Below are positions 20,961 to 34,500 of a stretch of 64,000 bases of DNA, piece after piece. The notes under the pieces are model-generated. The model saw only the letters and a list, made by a program, of their open reading frames with translations, was not told where the DNA came from and ran no database searches. Numbering within the stretch: the stretch's first letter is position 1; the number at the start of each line of letters is the position of its first letter. The translations under genes were made by a program, and so were the position numbers. This DNA is from Platycnemis pennipes. Taxonomy: Eukaryota > Arthropoda > Insecta > Odonata > Platycnemididae. The stretch lies in contig OW121847.1 of NCBI GenBank assembly GCA_933228895.1, positions 82,563,656 to 82,627,655 on the forward strand. Direction: 5' to 3'.

Positions 20961-23129
20961 CCTATAAATTGAATCCTCTCAACTCCGGCTCTCAAGATGA
21001 GACGCTACATTTCTAGACATAATACTAACCATATCACCGAGATTTACATGATCTTTGCAATGCTTTCATTGGGTGAAATTCGTGGTTTCAGGCGTAACAT
21101 GGTGGCATCGATTCATAATGAAACACAATAACTTCGTGTTTACACAAAAAGACCATTGTATGAAGACGACCCGGATTCTACGTCAAGTTGTCATCTTCAG
21201 GTGAAGATCTTACAGAATATTCTCAATATATACATAAACTCATTCGGTCATGGAGGGGTGAAGGTGGTCAGTGAGAGGATGGGTGACAAGCGAGCAGAGG
21301 GAAGGGGTAGTAAGGCGTTGGTGGGATTAAAGGGTGAATCAAAGTGGTATAGAGGGGTTTTAGTGAATCAGGGGACCATCCGTCGTGAGTACTCAAGTAT
21401 TTGGGAATGAGAGGTATCATTAGAGAATACGATCAACTAAAACTATGTAACTAAATATGGGTCATTTCTATATGGACTAAACATGAAGGAAAATCAGTCA
21501 TCAGTCATAGTAAACAAGAATAAGCTACTCGGGCAATCGGATCAAATTTGCCATGCTCATGCATTACGAGGTATTATAAAGGCTATCAAACATCAAATGC
21601 AGAATTGGATCTGACTCCGCAGAGCTTGTGAGGAATGTCTCAAGCCGGCAAATCGCTACTATCTACTAACCATTTCCCGCAATGCATCACTCACACGCAA
21701 AAAAGAAAGAAAAACACGACATGGTAGGATGGAGCATTATTACTTTGGATGATGTGTCAGAGTAACATGACTTAGGTCAAAAACACAAGCGACAATGCGA
21801 GAGAAATGGAGACCCAAGCTTTTCAAGGTCGATGAAACTCCACATTTGAAAACAAGCGGAGACGAGAATGGCAAATATTTGGCTTAAAGGTGATGCAGGG
21901 AAAGAAGTTAAGAGGACTTGCTCAGCGACCTGTGCTTGATATCCGTCAAACCTCAATCTGTTGCTAAATTACGAATTCTGGTCTTGAATCTACACGGTTT
22001 CTCAATAAAGTAAAATGCAAATTTTACAATTTCTACGTCAAATACGGAAGAGCGTTTACAAATAATTCATTTACCAAGCACAATCAAACACTGAAATTTT
22101 AACCGATTGGTATGAAAAAACTCATACAAAAATTCAGTCTTTGGAAGAATTAATTTTTGGGGAAAGATTTTTTCCTTCCACGATCCATAATCAACTTTTA
22201 AATGTGCCGTTAATACAGTCCTTGCTGAGCATCATGATTACTTGTTACTTTGATGCAATAACGCTTTCATTACTGATACTAAGCTTGAGGAAGTAATCTC
22301 TCAAAAATGTATTTAAATACTCAGTTAAAAACTACAGTCATTTATCTACTGTTATTTTTAATTTTTGTGTATTCGATGCTCCCAATGTATTTTAATTGAA
22401 TTTTAAATAAGATCACTCGGAAATAATTACGCGAAAATGCTAACTGTTCAATAATGTATAAAGTCGACTGCGACCGTAACTGTGTTTGAGGTAGTAACTT
22501 CGCTAAAAAGCATACCACATTAACCCCTTCCAATTTCAAAGTATGCAATACTTAAAATAGTTAAAATCCGTAATGCCGAATGTTGCAGGTCGTAGATTCC
22601 ATATAACATGAACAAAATATAGTTTGATTTTAAGTGTGAATAAAAAGTGTACAGAGGAAATACTGAAAAGCTTGATCTTGAAATATAAGAGAGAGAATGA
22701 AGAAAACTGAAGAAGAGAAGAGTGAGAAGAAATAGAAATAATAAAAAGAATTTTAAAGGGCATTAGTGAAAGTAGAATTAATGAAAATTTTAAGAGGAGA
22801 ATATATTGGGATAAAGAAGTTAGGTGACAAGAATGGCCATGGGTAAGGAAGAATCCAATAAGTCAAACATTTCTTAGAATCCACTGAAATAACCTGAATG
22901 AAGCATTGTTAGGCGACAGAAGTGGCTTAGAGGTAAGAAGAGAGTAGTATGGGGAGAAACTTTCCAAAAACCTGCCGTTATTATCTGAACACTGATGAAT
23001 AAAAACTTGATACTAGAGACACGGATTCAATAGAACCCCACATTGTTAAAGAAAAATCATAAAAAAACTGCATACATTTATTTTCGTTTCCTTCAAAGTA
23101 TTTTGATTCTTCTGCATCTTTAATTTAAA
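20961..23129. other. Unique AT-rich DNA, no gene seen
   Basis: No recognisable gene or repeat. Positions 21240-21420 and 22660-22990 have purine-rich plus strands with repeated GAGA/GGTGA-like words; these may be very old retrotransposon C-termini, but I could not align them to any family. Confidence 0.4.
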
Positions 23130-23502
23130 GGCCCTCAAACTGTTTTGACCTTCGACCCCTTCAAAACCTTTTGGCGTCCCCTGCATTTTAATGCTACGTA
23201 ATTAAAATTTCCTTGCACTTCACTCACATTTTTTTCGCGATTAATGCTACATATTTTCCTTTTAAATTGTACTCTTCATTTTGTAAAACTAATACCAAGT
23301 ATTGCATTTCACTATTTTGAATACATTTTCTTCCAATTTCTTTTCATTACTATACAAAGATTTTACGTACGGTTCTAGTTTAATTAACTTTTTTCGATCA
23401 ACCCCCAATCGGTCTCCGTGCTCGCCTCGACCCTTAAAGTCATATAGACACCTTTTGGGGTCCATATCGACCCTTGGGGGCCAACTGCTTTACACCACTC
23501 TG
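23130..23502. mobile_element. Possible hAT-type MITE
   Basis: The left part, CCCTCAAACTGTTTTGACCT then TCGACCCCTT, and the right part, 'tcgacccttgggggccaact' then 'ttacaccactctg', recall the ends of hAT non-autonomous elements (a start like CAGTGGTTCTCAAACT with TTTTGACC and CGACCCC words). The termini are diverged, I cannot define an 8-bp target duplication, and there is no transposase. The identification is from pattern memory. Confidence 0.35.
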
Positions 23503-26500
23503 AGTCCCGTTCCTTATCTCACCGCGACTTCTCTTTCTAGAAATCTCTCTTTCGTTCAATCAGCCACACCAAAGATTCCTCTCGGTCACATCCATAAACT
23601 TCGAAATCGACGCGTAAACCTTTTTTTTTCATTTCCATCCATTCAAAAATATCTCGCCCCATCCCAACCCCTCTCAATTTTCACGCATATCATTGGCCTC
23701 GCGCCTTTTCCCCGAACGAAATTCTTCCCACGACGGACGTCCTGTTCTTTCACAGGGGAAAACGAAACTCAATTTTGACTTCGACCTCTCACCACTCTTT
23801 TTTCAGAAGGATACGCTCCTGATCCCTATCTCTAGAAAACTCTTTAGGGCCCTTGGGTCTTCTCTACATTTCAATTGCGAGAAAAAATATTAACAATGAA
23901 CAGGAGACATTTTTTACTCACAATAATTTCGGCTCTTTTCCTCCGTTTTTTCTACAAATGCGGATCTTGAGAAAGGATGTCGAGGGAGGATTCCTAAATT
24001 ATTTTCCAACGGATCCAATATCGCACCCTTCTTTGCTCGCATTGACGTTTCTTCATCTTATCGCCAGCAAAGAGATTTTCGATGCTGATCGAACGGCTCA
24101 TGAGGATCAGTTGGCGTGGGGTCTGATTGCGGAAACATGATGCGGGAGGCGAGGACTTCTCGAAACGAATTGAATTTTCCATCCAAACTGGCGAATATGT
24201 TAAAGGCGCAATGATTTCTAAATTAAAGTCCTCTCCACTGAACACTCATAGCAGAAAATCAACTCCTGGATACATCTGCGATGAAATGAATATTAAAAAG
24301 AACCTACTACGTGATATGCAAATATTGAAAAATCTAAGGTGCACAGTACACGACTCATTTCCAGGAATGCCGAATTTGAATTACATAAATAAGACTCAAA
24401 GTTGCTTAGTCGATGCTTTAAAAGGCATAGAGGTTTTTAAGGCTTTATAGACCTGTCTTAATTTTAACGTTAATCCTTATTCAATCTAAGAACTTAGGTG
24501 GTACGACATCACTATATATTTCATTTGGACTGCATATCAGGGCTCTTGTTTGGGTCCCCGCAGACGGTTGGTAAATGGCGGAAATCAGAAATCTCATGCC
24601 TTCTCCGCGATGCACTTTACTGGGAACTCAAATTCAGTCCCGTCAACAAAGCCAATGAATGCATTTTCGAAAAAAAGCAAATATTGAAATAGATTGATGA
24701 AACTGGATGAAGTAAGCGAACATTTTCCAATTTGCTAAGCGTTTTCTATATTGTGAGCGTCAATGGCTCGGGATAAGTGAAAACCATGAATGAACTACGA
24801 GGTTTTTGTATAATTTTGTAAATAAGTATATAGCCCCAATACTTCTTCAACATTACCCAGCCAGGGTCATCAGCCGGAAGTTTAATTTCAAGAAGTGGAG
24901 AGTAGGGATTGCCATTTACCGAAATACACGTGATGAGAAGATCGAACATACTGGCAAGACAACTCATGTAACCAGAAAATCACGGCTTAGTTTACGTGGA
25001 CGTCTCTCCTTTTAAATGTCTCCACCCGGGCTTGACCCATGGCCTCACGGTCAGTATCCAAACGCCGTAAATACTTTAACACTGGTCTCTTATGCCATAT
25101 ATTCCAATTTTTAACAGATAAATTAATAGTTTCACCAACTTAAATTGTTAATTATCATTGTATTTCAATCAAACGTTACTACTGCGGGTTCTTTAAATAG
25201 CCAATTTTCAGCATTATCTCTTAGAATTTTTGGAAAACATAAAAATTTTACGATTTTCCCATACTTAAAATAAGTTTCATTGACGGAATGCGTTATTGGC
25301 GCCATAAAAGCATGATGAAATATCGTTTCCTTGAACTTTAGGCATACTCAAAGCGCATAAAACTCCCAATAAAGAAATAAAATGCTGAAATAAAAAATGA
25401 CTCCATGAAAACAGTTAATTACGTTGGGTTAATAAAGGTATACTGGCATGACGTCTGGATAGCATACGATAACAAGGCTTGTGTTTTGTTATTCCACTTC
25501 AAATACAAAAAAAACACGCTTTGATTTGAATATACACCATCGCTGCCGACCAGAGTTTTATTGGACCGCAGGAAATATTATCAACTTTCTTACAATCAAT
25601 ATCTCGGTCAACGTTAATAATTGAAAACAGGAAGGCAGGGAGTGGTTGACAGGCTATTTTGTAGCTCTCGTCAGGTCTTTAATGAACTTCCAAAACGTCC
25701 TTTTCGGATAATAATGCATCATTTAAGACATCAGACGACATTTAAATGTTGTTACAAAAACTAATTGAATTATTTGGCTTGTGGAGTGATTAATCACCAA
25801 TAATTTTAAAAGTATGAAACTAAAGTTTTAGCAACTCTTTCAACCGTGTGAACGGCCTCTGCTACGGAGTTAATTGAACCTTGAGCATCTCCTAATATTG
25901 TTCCGAGAAACGCCTTACCAAAGCTTTTGGAGATAATTATTTTAAAGAATCTCTTCTGAACCTTAAGTTGAAGGAAGAATCAGTCTGTGGTTAATTATTG
26001 AAAGAGAAATTTTCCGCAATTTCAAGCATAAAAAAACTATGGGAATCAGGAACGAATTTAAGGGCAATGGATGGACTAAAAGAAAAAAATTAAGTCATTC
26101 AATCTCCTTACTTTTAAAATATTTATCCTCTCGACTTTCAGGAAAACTTTTCCTTCCCACCGACATCGATTATTCAGCCATGTCTCGTGAAATTCCATTC
26201 ACCCACCTATCGTTCGCATATTGATCCACCTCAGATCTATGTAGTAAGGTGAATTATTCTTCTTAGGAAGGTAATTGGGGTTTAAGTCTTAAACCTGACG
26301 GTCTTGTGGAGATTATAAGGGTGGGGGAGGCTCCAAATCCCTGGGATAATTTGGGTCAAGGAGTTTCGACAAAATTGAAATAAATGTCAAAATTTGGATT
26401 TTTTAAGATTCGATTGCTTTCACAAATCAAATTAAATAAGAAAGCTAATCAATCAAATTCATATACGTAGAAACGAAATGTAAAAGAGTTTGGAGCAGGG

Positions 26501-29500
26501 CACCTTTCTGAATACTCTCATATTGAGGCAATCTACTTCTCTATTATGGGTTTGCAGGCCAATTAAGTTTTAGTGAAGATGAGAGAAATGAAAAAGGGAG
26601 TCTCCTTATACAGACTTAAAGAAAGGATGTTCCCAAAACTCTAATATGTAAGTCAGAGTTGCATGAAGTCCTTTTGGAACGGATATGACCACGCACTAGA
26701 GGTTTCTACGTAAAGTAGACTTTTATTTTACGTGCTCCAACAATTAACGTTGTATCACATCGAGGAACTTAAACACCTGAAAACAAATCATTTTCAAAAG
26801 ATTTCATCAATGATTTGAGCCGTCTGATATGATATCTGTATTTCATTTGTTGCTAATTTTTAATCTATGCGTGTATTTAGCTAAATATTAAATCCGTTAC
26901 AACTTTCATTAGCATTAGATTTAAGAGCGATATAGTATAATGCGTATAAAATATCATACCTCGTCAAGCAGGTTAATTGAACGACTTGATTGCAACATGT
27001 ATCGCGCAAACAGATGCGTATGAAGCGGATACGTTTCGGTTAACGGTTATAGCATCAATTTTTACAGCTCAACGGCGAATACGATGATTCGACGAGGTTA
27101 ACGATGGCAATCTAGATTGATGTTTAACGGCCAGAGAAGAAGCAATGGCGAGGAAATATCCAACCTAAATCCAGTCCGGTGGCATTAAACACTACATCAT
27201 CGCCCACACTTTTCACCCAAGATCACGCAAATTTAGGAGTGTTGACCACGCAAGTAAAGCAAGGGTTTACATATGGCTATAGCAATAAATTATTCTCGTT
27301 TAACATGACTTACATGGTTCCATGCAGTTAGACGATTTGAATTTAAAAGAATCACAGTAATATTAATAATAACTAATCTTCTATATTTCTGTTTGGGGAG
27401 GGAAACCTGATGACCATAGGTTGGCAGTGAACGTAATACTCCACAGACAAAGTTCATTAACATGCCTTTGAACATCAATAATGATAAATAATTGCAGTAA
27501 GTATTGAGATGATTATTTTCATATGCTGGAGTAACTGCAAGACCCAGCAAAATTTCCACAACGAAGCATGTTTACCGAATTTCAATCAATATATTTTCTT
27601 TAAAAAAATTATAGAAGTAGATAAAACACATGATCAACAGGAAAAACGTTAGACAGTTTTGTAACAAAAATATATTTAACGTGTAAAATAATAATAATAG
27701 AGTGTCTCGTGGAAGAGAGAAGTATTGGTTTAGTGAACGACTGTTTTGATATAAACGTTTAATTGAAAGAGCTTTTACCCTTGTCATTGCGAAGCTGGCC
27801 TTTGATTTAACTTACCAATTATCCAATAAAGCCTTGAAAAATATTCTATTTAAGATTTTTCCAAACTTATAAAATATGTGGTTGCAAAGAATTGCTGTTT
27901 TTGAATGTTAAGTGCAAAACTTTATGGATGATGCGCTAAATTATAGAGAAGCTACTGCAACAGAATGAGAGACGAATGATGTAAGAAATTAAGGCGAGCA
28001 ACAAATTAACCGAGAATCAGGAATGATGAGTAGAGAGAGTCGGTTAAGGATGTCTTCAGAATTCAAAAGTAGCACCATAGTGGGAGAATAAAATGGAAGG
28101 GGGTATGTTGCCATAAATGTAAGCTGCATAGTGAAAACAGACACTTGATATCATTTTAAAAAGTTGAGAAAAGTCTAGAAAAAGTCCTATTGAAATGCTA
28201 TGGGCATTTCATAACACAGAGATTTAAAAATATAATTGCATTAATGATCACTTAACCATGTAGACAATGGACGTGAAAAAAACAAAAACTTATCCCTTAT
28301 TTAAATATATTTATGTATTTACACAAAACAGAAGACCCATGAGAAATTCAAAGTCAGTACATATGACTACATTCACTTAGAACGATCAAGTTGGCTGCAT
28401 CGAAGAAAGTTAGCGAGCTTGCGCTCCGAATAATTCGACAAGCAACCTGTGGCTCCACCCGCAAAGTCGCTTTAATTCGCAAAATGGCACTGACGCCCGT
28501 GATAAAAAATTCTACCGCCGTCGTCCGAACACGGGAGAAGTGTGTGTGTGTGTGAGAGAGAGAGAGGGTGGGGGGGCAGGACACAGCCGCGTGGGCGTCA
28601 TGCTCACCGTGTCTCTCTCCCACCTGATCCCCCTGACGTGACGTGCCAACCGAGGCCTATCGACCACGGGGAAAGAGGGCGGGCGAGAGAGAGAGAGGGA
28701 CGGGAGACGAAGATCTGCGCGGCGGACTCCCTCCTTTCCGAGCAAGTTGGAGCGAGGGTGGAGACGGCGAAGATGGAGGGCAAGTGGTCTTGCGTGGGTG
28801 GGAAGAGGACGGGACCATGTGGCACCATCCACAGTTTCGGCAGTCAAAAGGAGACCAGAACTAACGGAAACACTTGAGTAGTAGCAGCGATTGGGTTCGT
28901 GCGTGAATTTTTTTGTTTTTTTTAAATCTGAAAACACACGTTAAAGTATTTGTTACATTTTAGTATTTTTTTAAATACACACAAAAACTTTTCCCAGACC
29001 ATTTAGGCTAGAAAAAATTCGTACCCAAAAATTGCTAAATTTAAATTCCAAAAATATGTCGCCATATTGATGCATCAAGAACTTTGACGCCAGTCTTGCC
29101 AGTGAATGTGTAAGGAAATAAACTAGGAAAGGAGAAATGGTACAAATTTCAATTCGGGCTAAAATGTAATAATACAGAATTTATAACACCGGGGAGATAG
29201 TTCATCAATTAGCCAAAACATTCTAGACTTTTTTTTCTGATTTCTTTTCGGATTTCTGAAAACATTCTGATTTTCGAAAGACTGCCAAAAAGTTCATTTG
29301 GAATGTTAAAAACACGATTTTCCCCTCATTTTTCAATTCATTAAACACCAAATCCGCAATCTACGATCATTTCTATACGACAGTAGGATATTTTCACCAA
29401 AATAAAAATTTCACGCTCGGGCCCTAATCGTGCCGTCCCCTGTAGCCGCGCATTTTCGGCTCGAGGCACAAAGGTGCCGTCGGAAAACCCTGAAAAAAGA

Positions 29501-31131
29501 GCCTACAAGTTCCTCGCTCCAGTAATCTCGTGCCCTAGCCTGAAATGACTAGGAGACGCCATTAGGACTGCCAAATGTACACTAAAACGCTGTCTTATAT
29601 AAGGTAATAACTTTCTCACTTTGTATATTCCCCCAGGAGAAAGACTCGAGTAGGTACGTTCAAACTCGTCAATTCACCCTGACGGTACCATTGGCCTGAT
29701 GAATGCATGAAAATTAGGACTTTTTTGTTATAACGCCATCTAATATCGTTCCCAAAACAAATATTCATACAATGTACTCATGAAAATTTCGATTCTTATC
29801 GCCACGAAATAGGAATGAGAGCAAATTTTTCTTAGTATCCTCCATGGGAACCGGGAAGCGATGAACCAAAACATATAGCATAACAAATAAGTGAAGACTA
29901 AATAAAGCCTTCTCAAAATTAATGACTAAAAGTTAAGAATAGTAAAAAATCCTCTTCAGCATAACGCAACGTTTCCTTTATACGGTATATCGGTATATTT
30001 TTGCTTAAAATGGAGATATTAAGAAAACATCTAGCACTTAGGCAATAGCATCCGAGCTCGATTCCCTTCCATTTGTCAACCAAACTTGTAGTCTACCTGC
30101 ACAAATAGTGCACTTAAATTTGAAACTATATTCACCATCAACGTCATAACGGAGTTATTATTATTTTAGTTGGGGTATATAAAGTTCATAGTTCACTATG
30201 TACAGTAATGCCTTCGATTCTCCTCCATCCCTTACAACTTCCACAAAACACTTCCTCGTGGTAATTGTTAATAATAATTCATGTTAACACGTGAAAATAA
30301 TATTCTTAATTGCTAAAGAGCTTGAGTTGTTTTTAAGTTTCACATCCAATTCTGAACGCTAACTACGAGTTATAGAATTTATTCAATATTACTAAAAATA
30401 AGTTAAAATCTTATACTTCAACCAAATAGTAAAGCTAAGATTCACGTTTGTTACATTAAATTTCAGTGCTGGGCAAAGATTGCGAGAGTAGTCCAAACCG
30501 AAACGCAGCTTTCTTTTCAAAAAGATGCATACCCCGTTTTACCTCTGGCTTCAGCAAAAACACTCTTATAGAAATAAACCATTGAATTGACAAATTAGGT
30601 CAATTTCACAATTAGGAAAAGGACTGAAAATGAGTTCGTATAAAGAGCATACGATAATAAAATAAAGAAATATTTTTCTGCTGAAGAAACTAATCGGCAG
30701 CACGGGCACTTAATAAATCGATGACAAATAAATGATCGAGCATCTGTAAATCAAGGGGCAAGGAGCGTGAATTAAACTTCGTCACATGTAGTTTGCCTCT
30801 GGAGGCTTCAGATACTATACAAGGTTCTGGGAGTTCGTCAGAGGGGAGTGCAAGGCGCAGGGGTCGGAGGATCATTTTGGTATTAGATCATTCTGACTGA
30901 GGAACAAAATTTGGTACTTCTGTGACGTAGACCTAGGTAATATGGAGAAGGACTACATCAAGACCGTACTTAAGAGAAGAAGGTCAGAATCGGCGAGAAA
31001 AAATGCCATAAATACCGATAAGAAAAAACAGATAATTACGATAATATTTCATAGCAGTGACCATGAAGTCTGCCATACTAATTTTGTGGAGAAAATGTAA
31101 AACATTTATAAATACTAATCCAAAAACAGTG
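23503..31131. other. Long gene-less region with a CpG-rich tract at 28.35-28.88 kb
   Basis: Most of this is AT-rich unique DNA. Frames of 158 codons (23302-23778, partly inside the possible MITE) and 107 codons (24127-24450) have no recognisable domain. The exception in composition is 28354-28880: a GT/GA microsatellite at 28538-28570 followed by 300 bases dense in CpG and GC boxes such as GGGCGGG (28678). This could be a promoter or first exon, but no core promoter element or splice donor can be assigned with confidence. Frames of 111-141 codons across it on both strands look like composition artefacts. Confidence 0.4.
28538..28572 (+). repeat. (GT)n(GA)n microsatellite
   Basis: A run of GT dinucleotides passes directly into a run of GA dinucleotides and then a G-rich patch. 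It marks the left edge of the CpG-rich tract. Confidence 0.9.
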
Positions 31132-31545
31132 AACACGTTGGTGCGGTAGCTCGTGTACTGGCGTCCCCCGGGAAGACCCGGGTTTGAATCCCAACAGTTG
31201 CAGAGTTATTCAATGGCATACCGGTCCCAGCTTGAAAGCTTTATGGAAAACATTTCGAGAGCACCAATCCGTCCATCAGATGGGATGTTAAACTGAACCC
31301 GGTAGTGCCAAGTAATAAAAACTGTGGAAACCACAAGTGTGTGTTTTACAATGAATAGTTTCCACTACTTAACGGCCGATACTATCGAGTTAAACCGTGG
31401 CCCACTAAGTGCCTTTATAGTTCCGACGGTCTACAATATTCTTCTATTCTCTGAAAAAACCCTACCTCTTTCCAATTACCCACCAATCTGAAATGGCACT
31501 AGTGACCCTAGATGCCGGTCGCCTCCCTCAAACAACTTAAATTAT
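31132..31545 (+). repeat. tRNA-derived SINE (family A), plus strand, longer variant
   Basis: The head GTTGGTGCGGTAGCTCGTGT (A-box region) and CCGGGTTTGAATCCC (B box, near 31180) is followed by GGCATACCGGTCCC, then CCGTGGCCCACTAAG and, at the end, GATGCCGGTCGCCTCCCTCA. The same order is seen in the copy at 47886-48215. About 80 extra bases lie between 31300 and 31380. Many differences suggest an old insertion. Confidence 0.7.
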
Positions 31546-34500
31546 ATGATAAATTGGTCGAAGGTGAACCTGAGATGTGGCTTTGTCACCAGTGATTCAT
31601 GTACAGGACCCCTCTCGGAATAATTTAATAAGGACATTGAGGTGATGAGAGCCTCTGGAAAGAAAACTTAAATTAGTAAACCGAATTTTTGGTACCTAAG
31701 TAAGTAGATCTTTAGCAATAATTAGGAAATATGCTCTACATTCAATAAAATCGGCATGGAAACGCGTATTTACCCCATCCTTCCAGTAATAATCAAACCA
31801 AATCTGCTATATATTCTTTTTCTTCACCGTCAGTATCTGATGGCGGAAAAAATTGCAATTCAATACGTATTATTTCACCAAAGACTTAACGCAAAGCTAT
31901 CTTTGTTCTACGATGAATTTCTTGGAAAGGAGAACATGGGTTCACCTAATGTTAATCATGAACAGCATGGCAACGGACTAAATGAAATTTACGTCTAACT
32001 CAATCACCAACACCTTAACAAGAGAGGGAAATGTGTTCAAAATGGGAGTGAAATTACGTGTTGGCTGGTTTACCGGGAAAGGAAATTGCGTGGGTGCATC
32101 TGGCTTTGGCACCTGCCTCTCTTTCGAGTCTGTGTGCGTGGAGCGGGTAAGGGAGATGCTCCAACAGAATGCTTTGGACACCGCTACAAACCCTCAGGAG
32201 AGTACGCAAACGTATCCAGCCTCAAATGCGAACGTATAACGGAATACAATGGAGAAGCCCAGAAAGCCCGCAGAAGTGAAGTCATTAAACATCTCTCCTT
32301 CTCGTTGATTGGATCGACGGGGGCAAATTTCACCCTTCAAGGCGAAACCACGTGGAGCAAGAGTGACACATTCCCAGCCCTCAGTCTTCCCTCAAACCCG
32401 AACGGAAGTTATTCAATAAGAGTGTCCGAAAGGTTTCAAAGACGAAACTGTGTTGATCAAAATGGGCGAGATACGTAAAATGTGTCCCTGCCTCATGTAT
32501 ATCGTAAGGAACTCGTATTGTTCTCACTGTTGATTTGAGAATGAAACATAAGCAGTAGTACTTGAGTTTATTCTATTCCTGTCATCCAATGATGTGAACA
32601 TTGTTCGGTGACTCCAATGACAGTGAATTTTATGGATAACATAGCATTAGGAAGATATATTTACGCATGGAAAGACTTAATATTTTCCTGTGAACAAGAG
32701 GGAATAAGAATCGTCGTCGTCATAAAAATGGGATAAGTAAGTGCGTATGGAGGTAATCTAACGTGTAAACCACAGTATCCAACCCAAAGATCGGTTTGGT
32801 TGGCGAGGAGAGATCACCAAATACGAAGTCAAACGGAGTGTGACATATACACCTTTGAGCAAAGATGCTAGTTCCATTCCGTGCCGCCAGTGTTTTCTCG
32901 GAAAGATCAGGATGCAGAAATTCACTTCTCTTGTGTTTAGCTACAGTATATCCTAACTTATAGTATGCCTTCAAATAGGTTTTTACGACCGCATAATAAT
33001 GGGGTAATGCAATAAATGTTGTCGTGAAACCATATTAATGCGTAAAATTTCCCAGGCCTCACCTGGAGTGTACATAAATAATTTGGGATCCCATGAATAA
33101 AAATTTAAGGAAAAAATTTAATTCTGGAACTGAATAGGATTCAATAAAAAATTGCGCTGTTTACAACGAACTCGTATGAGCGTTCAGAAAATGTCGCTCA
33201 GCTATCGAAAGATCTTGGTTGGAAACTTCTAGAGACTATAGGGCCATTCACAAGTTTAAAGTCACTTAAATATTTCCATCACACGTATTCGAACCTGGTA
33301 CTACAACCTCAAAATACATCATCAGGAGAGGCAGAAATACAGATTAAGAGAATATCATTATAGAGGTATTATACCATATATATATACACCATTATACCAT
33401 TATATATACACATACCAGTAATGTATTTGTCAATAAAAATAATTAGATGGTGTTGTAGCATTTAAATTATCTTCTAAAAGATTTTAAATGCTTATACATT
33501 CAGATGTATATGATTATATCTAGTGCAATTCCGTTTTACTGTTAGATCCAAATTTTTTTGCGTTCTCCTTCATTGGTTGACAAAATGATTTACCTTCTTT
33601 CATGAATCCTCGGCGAAGGTTACAGGGTATTAGTAGATTTAAATGGCTTATTTAACGGAAAACGAGTTGGCAGAGTGTCAAACAAGTTTCGTCAAGGTTG
33701 CTGCAAGACGGTCGCTGAGCAAGTCAGGTATGAAGTGCTGAGAACCTACCGGGGTAGTTGAAATTTTAACTTGGCGTTCAGGCAAGGAAATTTGAACTTG
33801 ATTTACTGAAACTTGAAAGATAAGATTCAGATGGCTCTCGTGGTGAAGTCAATCTTACATGAGCGGGTGTAATAATACTTCGGAAATAAACTTTTTTGTC
33901 ATTTTAAAAAGACTAGGAGGAAAAGCAGCTATTTAAACAAACGTAAAAATAAGGATCGAGAGATGTAATGTCAATCCAGACAAAATTACATGCATACAAG
34001 TAATATATTGACCTATATTTTATACACTGGAAAACGAGAGTGGGCAACGGCAAGTAAACGAGGAATTAAATTTCAGAACACTAGCAACAAAAGTGCAATA
34101 ATTATCACCTAGGAGGATATTTAAGCCGCGAAACATTTAGAACTCTCCTTTCATTGTATACACGGAACAATTTCCCACAATAGGCAGAGTAATGACCCAC
34201 TATGTCTTATTGGAAAATAACTACGGACAAAATACTTTAATATAAATGCATCATGCAAGTTCATGCAAGTCAGGTAGTCCCGAATATTAAATAAGAACAC
34301 ATGGAGCATCTCCATCAATCTTAACATAGTAACTGCTCATAAACCAACTTCCATCGTAATATGTAATTTATTTATTAAGTATTTTGCACGAAATCTACTT
34401 GAACCAACAATTGAAAAAAGGGTTCGTGTTAACGGTAGCAGGTGAAGACAGAAGGACTGTGGGAGGAAGCACCTGAGTCTCTAGAGAGGATAAAATTGAG

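Noticed and set aside
25655..25683. CCTGACGAGAGCTACAAAAT on the minus strand, resembling a hammerhead core
   Set aside because: The stem is followed by CTGTC where GAAA should be, so the core is incomplete.
28512..28937. Coding exon in the CpG-rich tract
   Set aside because: Frames are open on both strands and contain translated GT/GA repeats; no conserved protein or splice sites can be supported.
33615..33645. 'ttacagggtattagtagatt' resembling the LINE tail
   Set aside because: The stem-loop upstream is missing and the match is too short.
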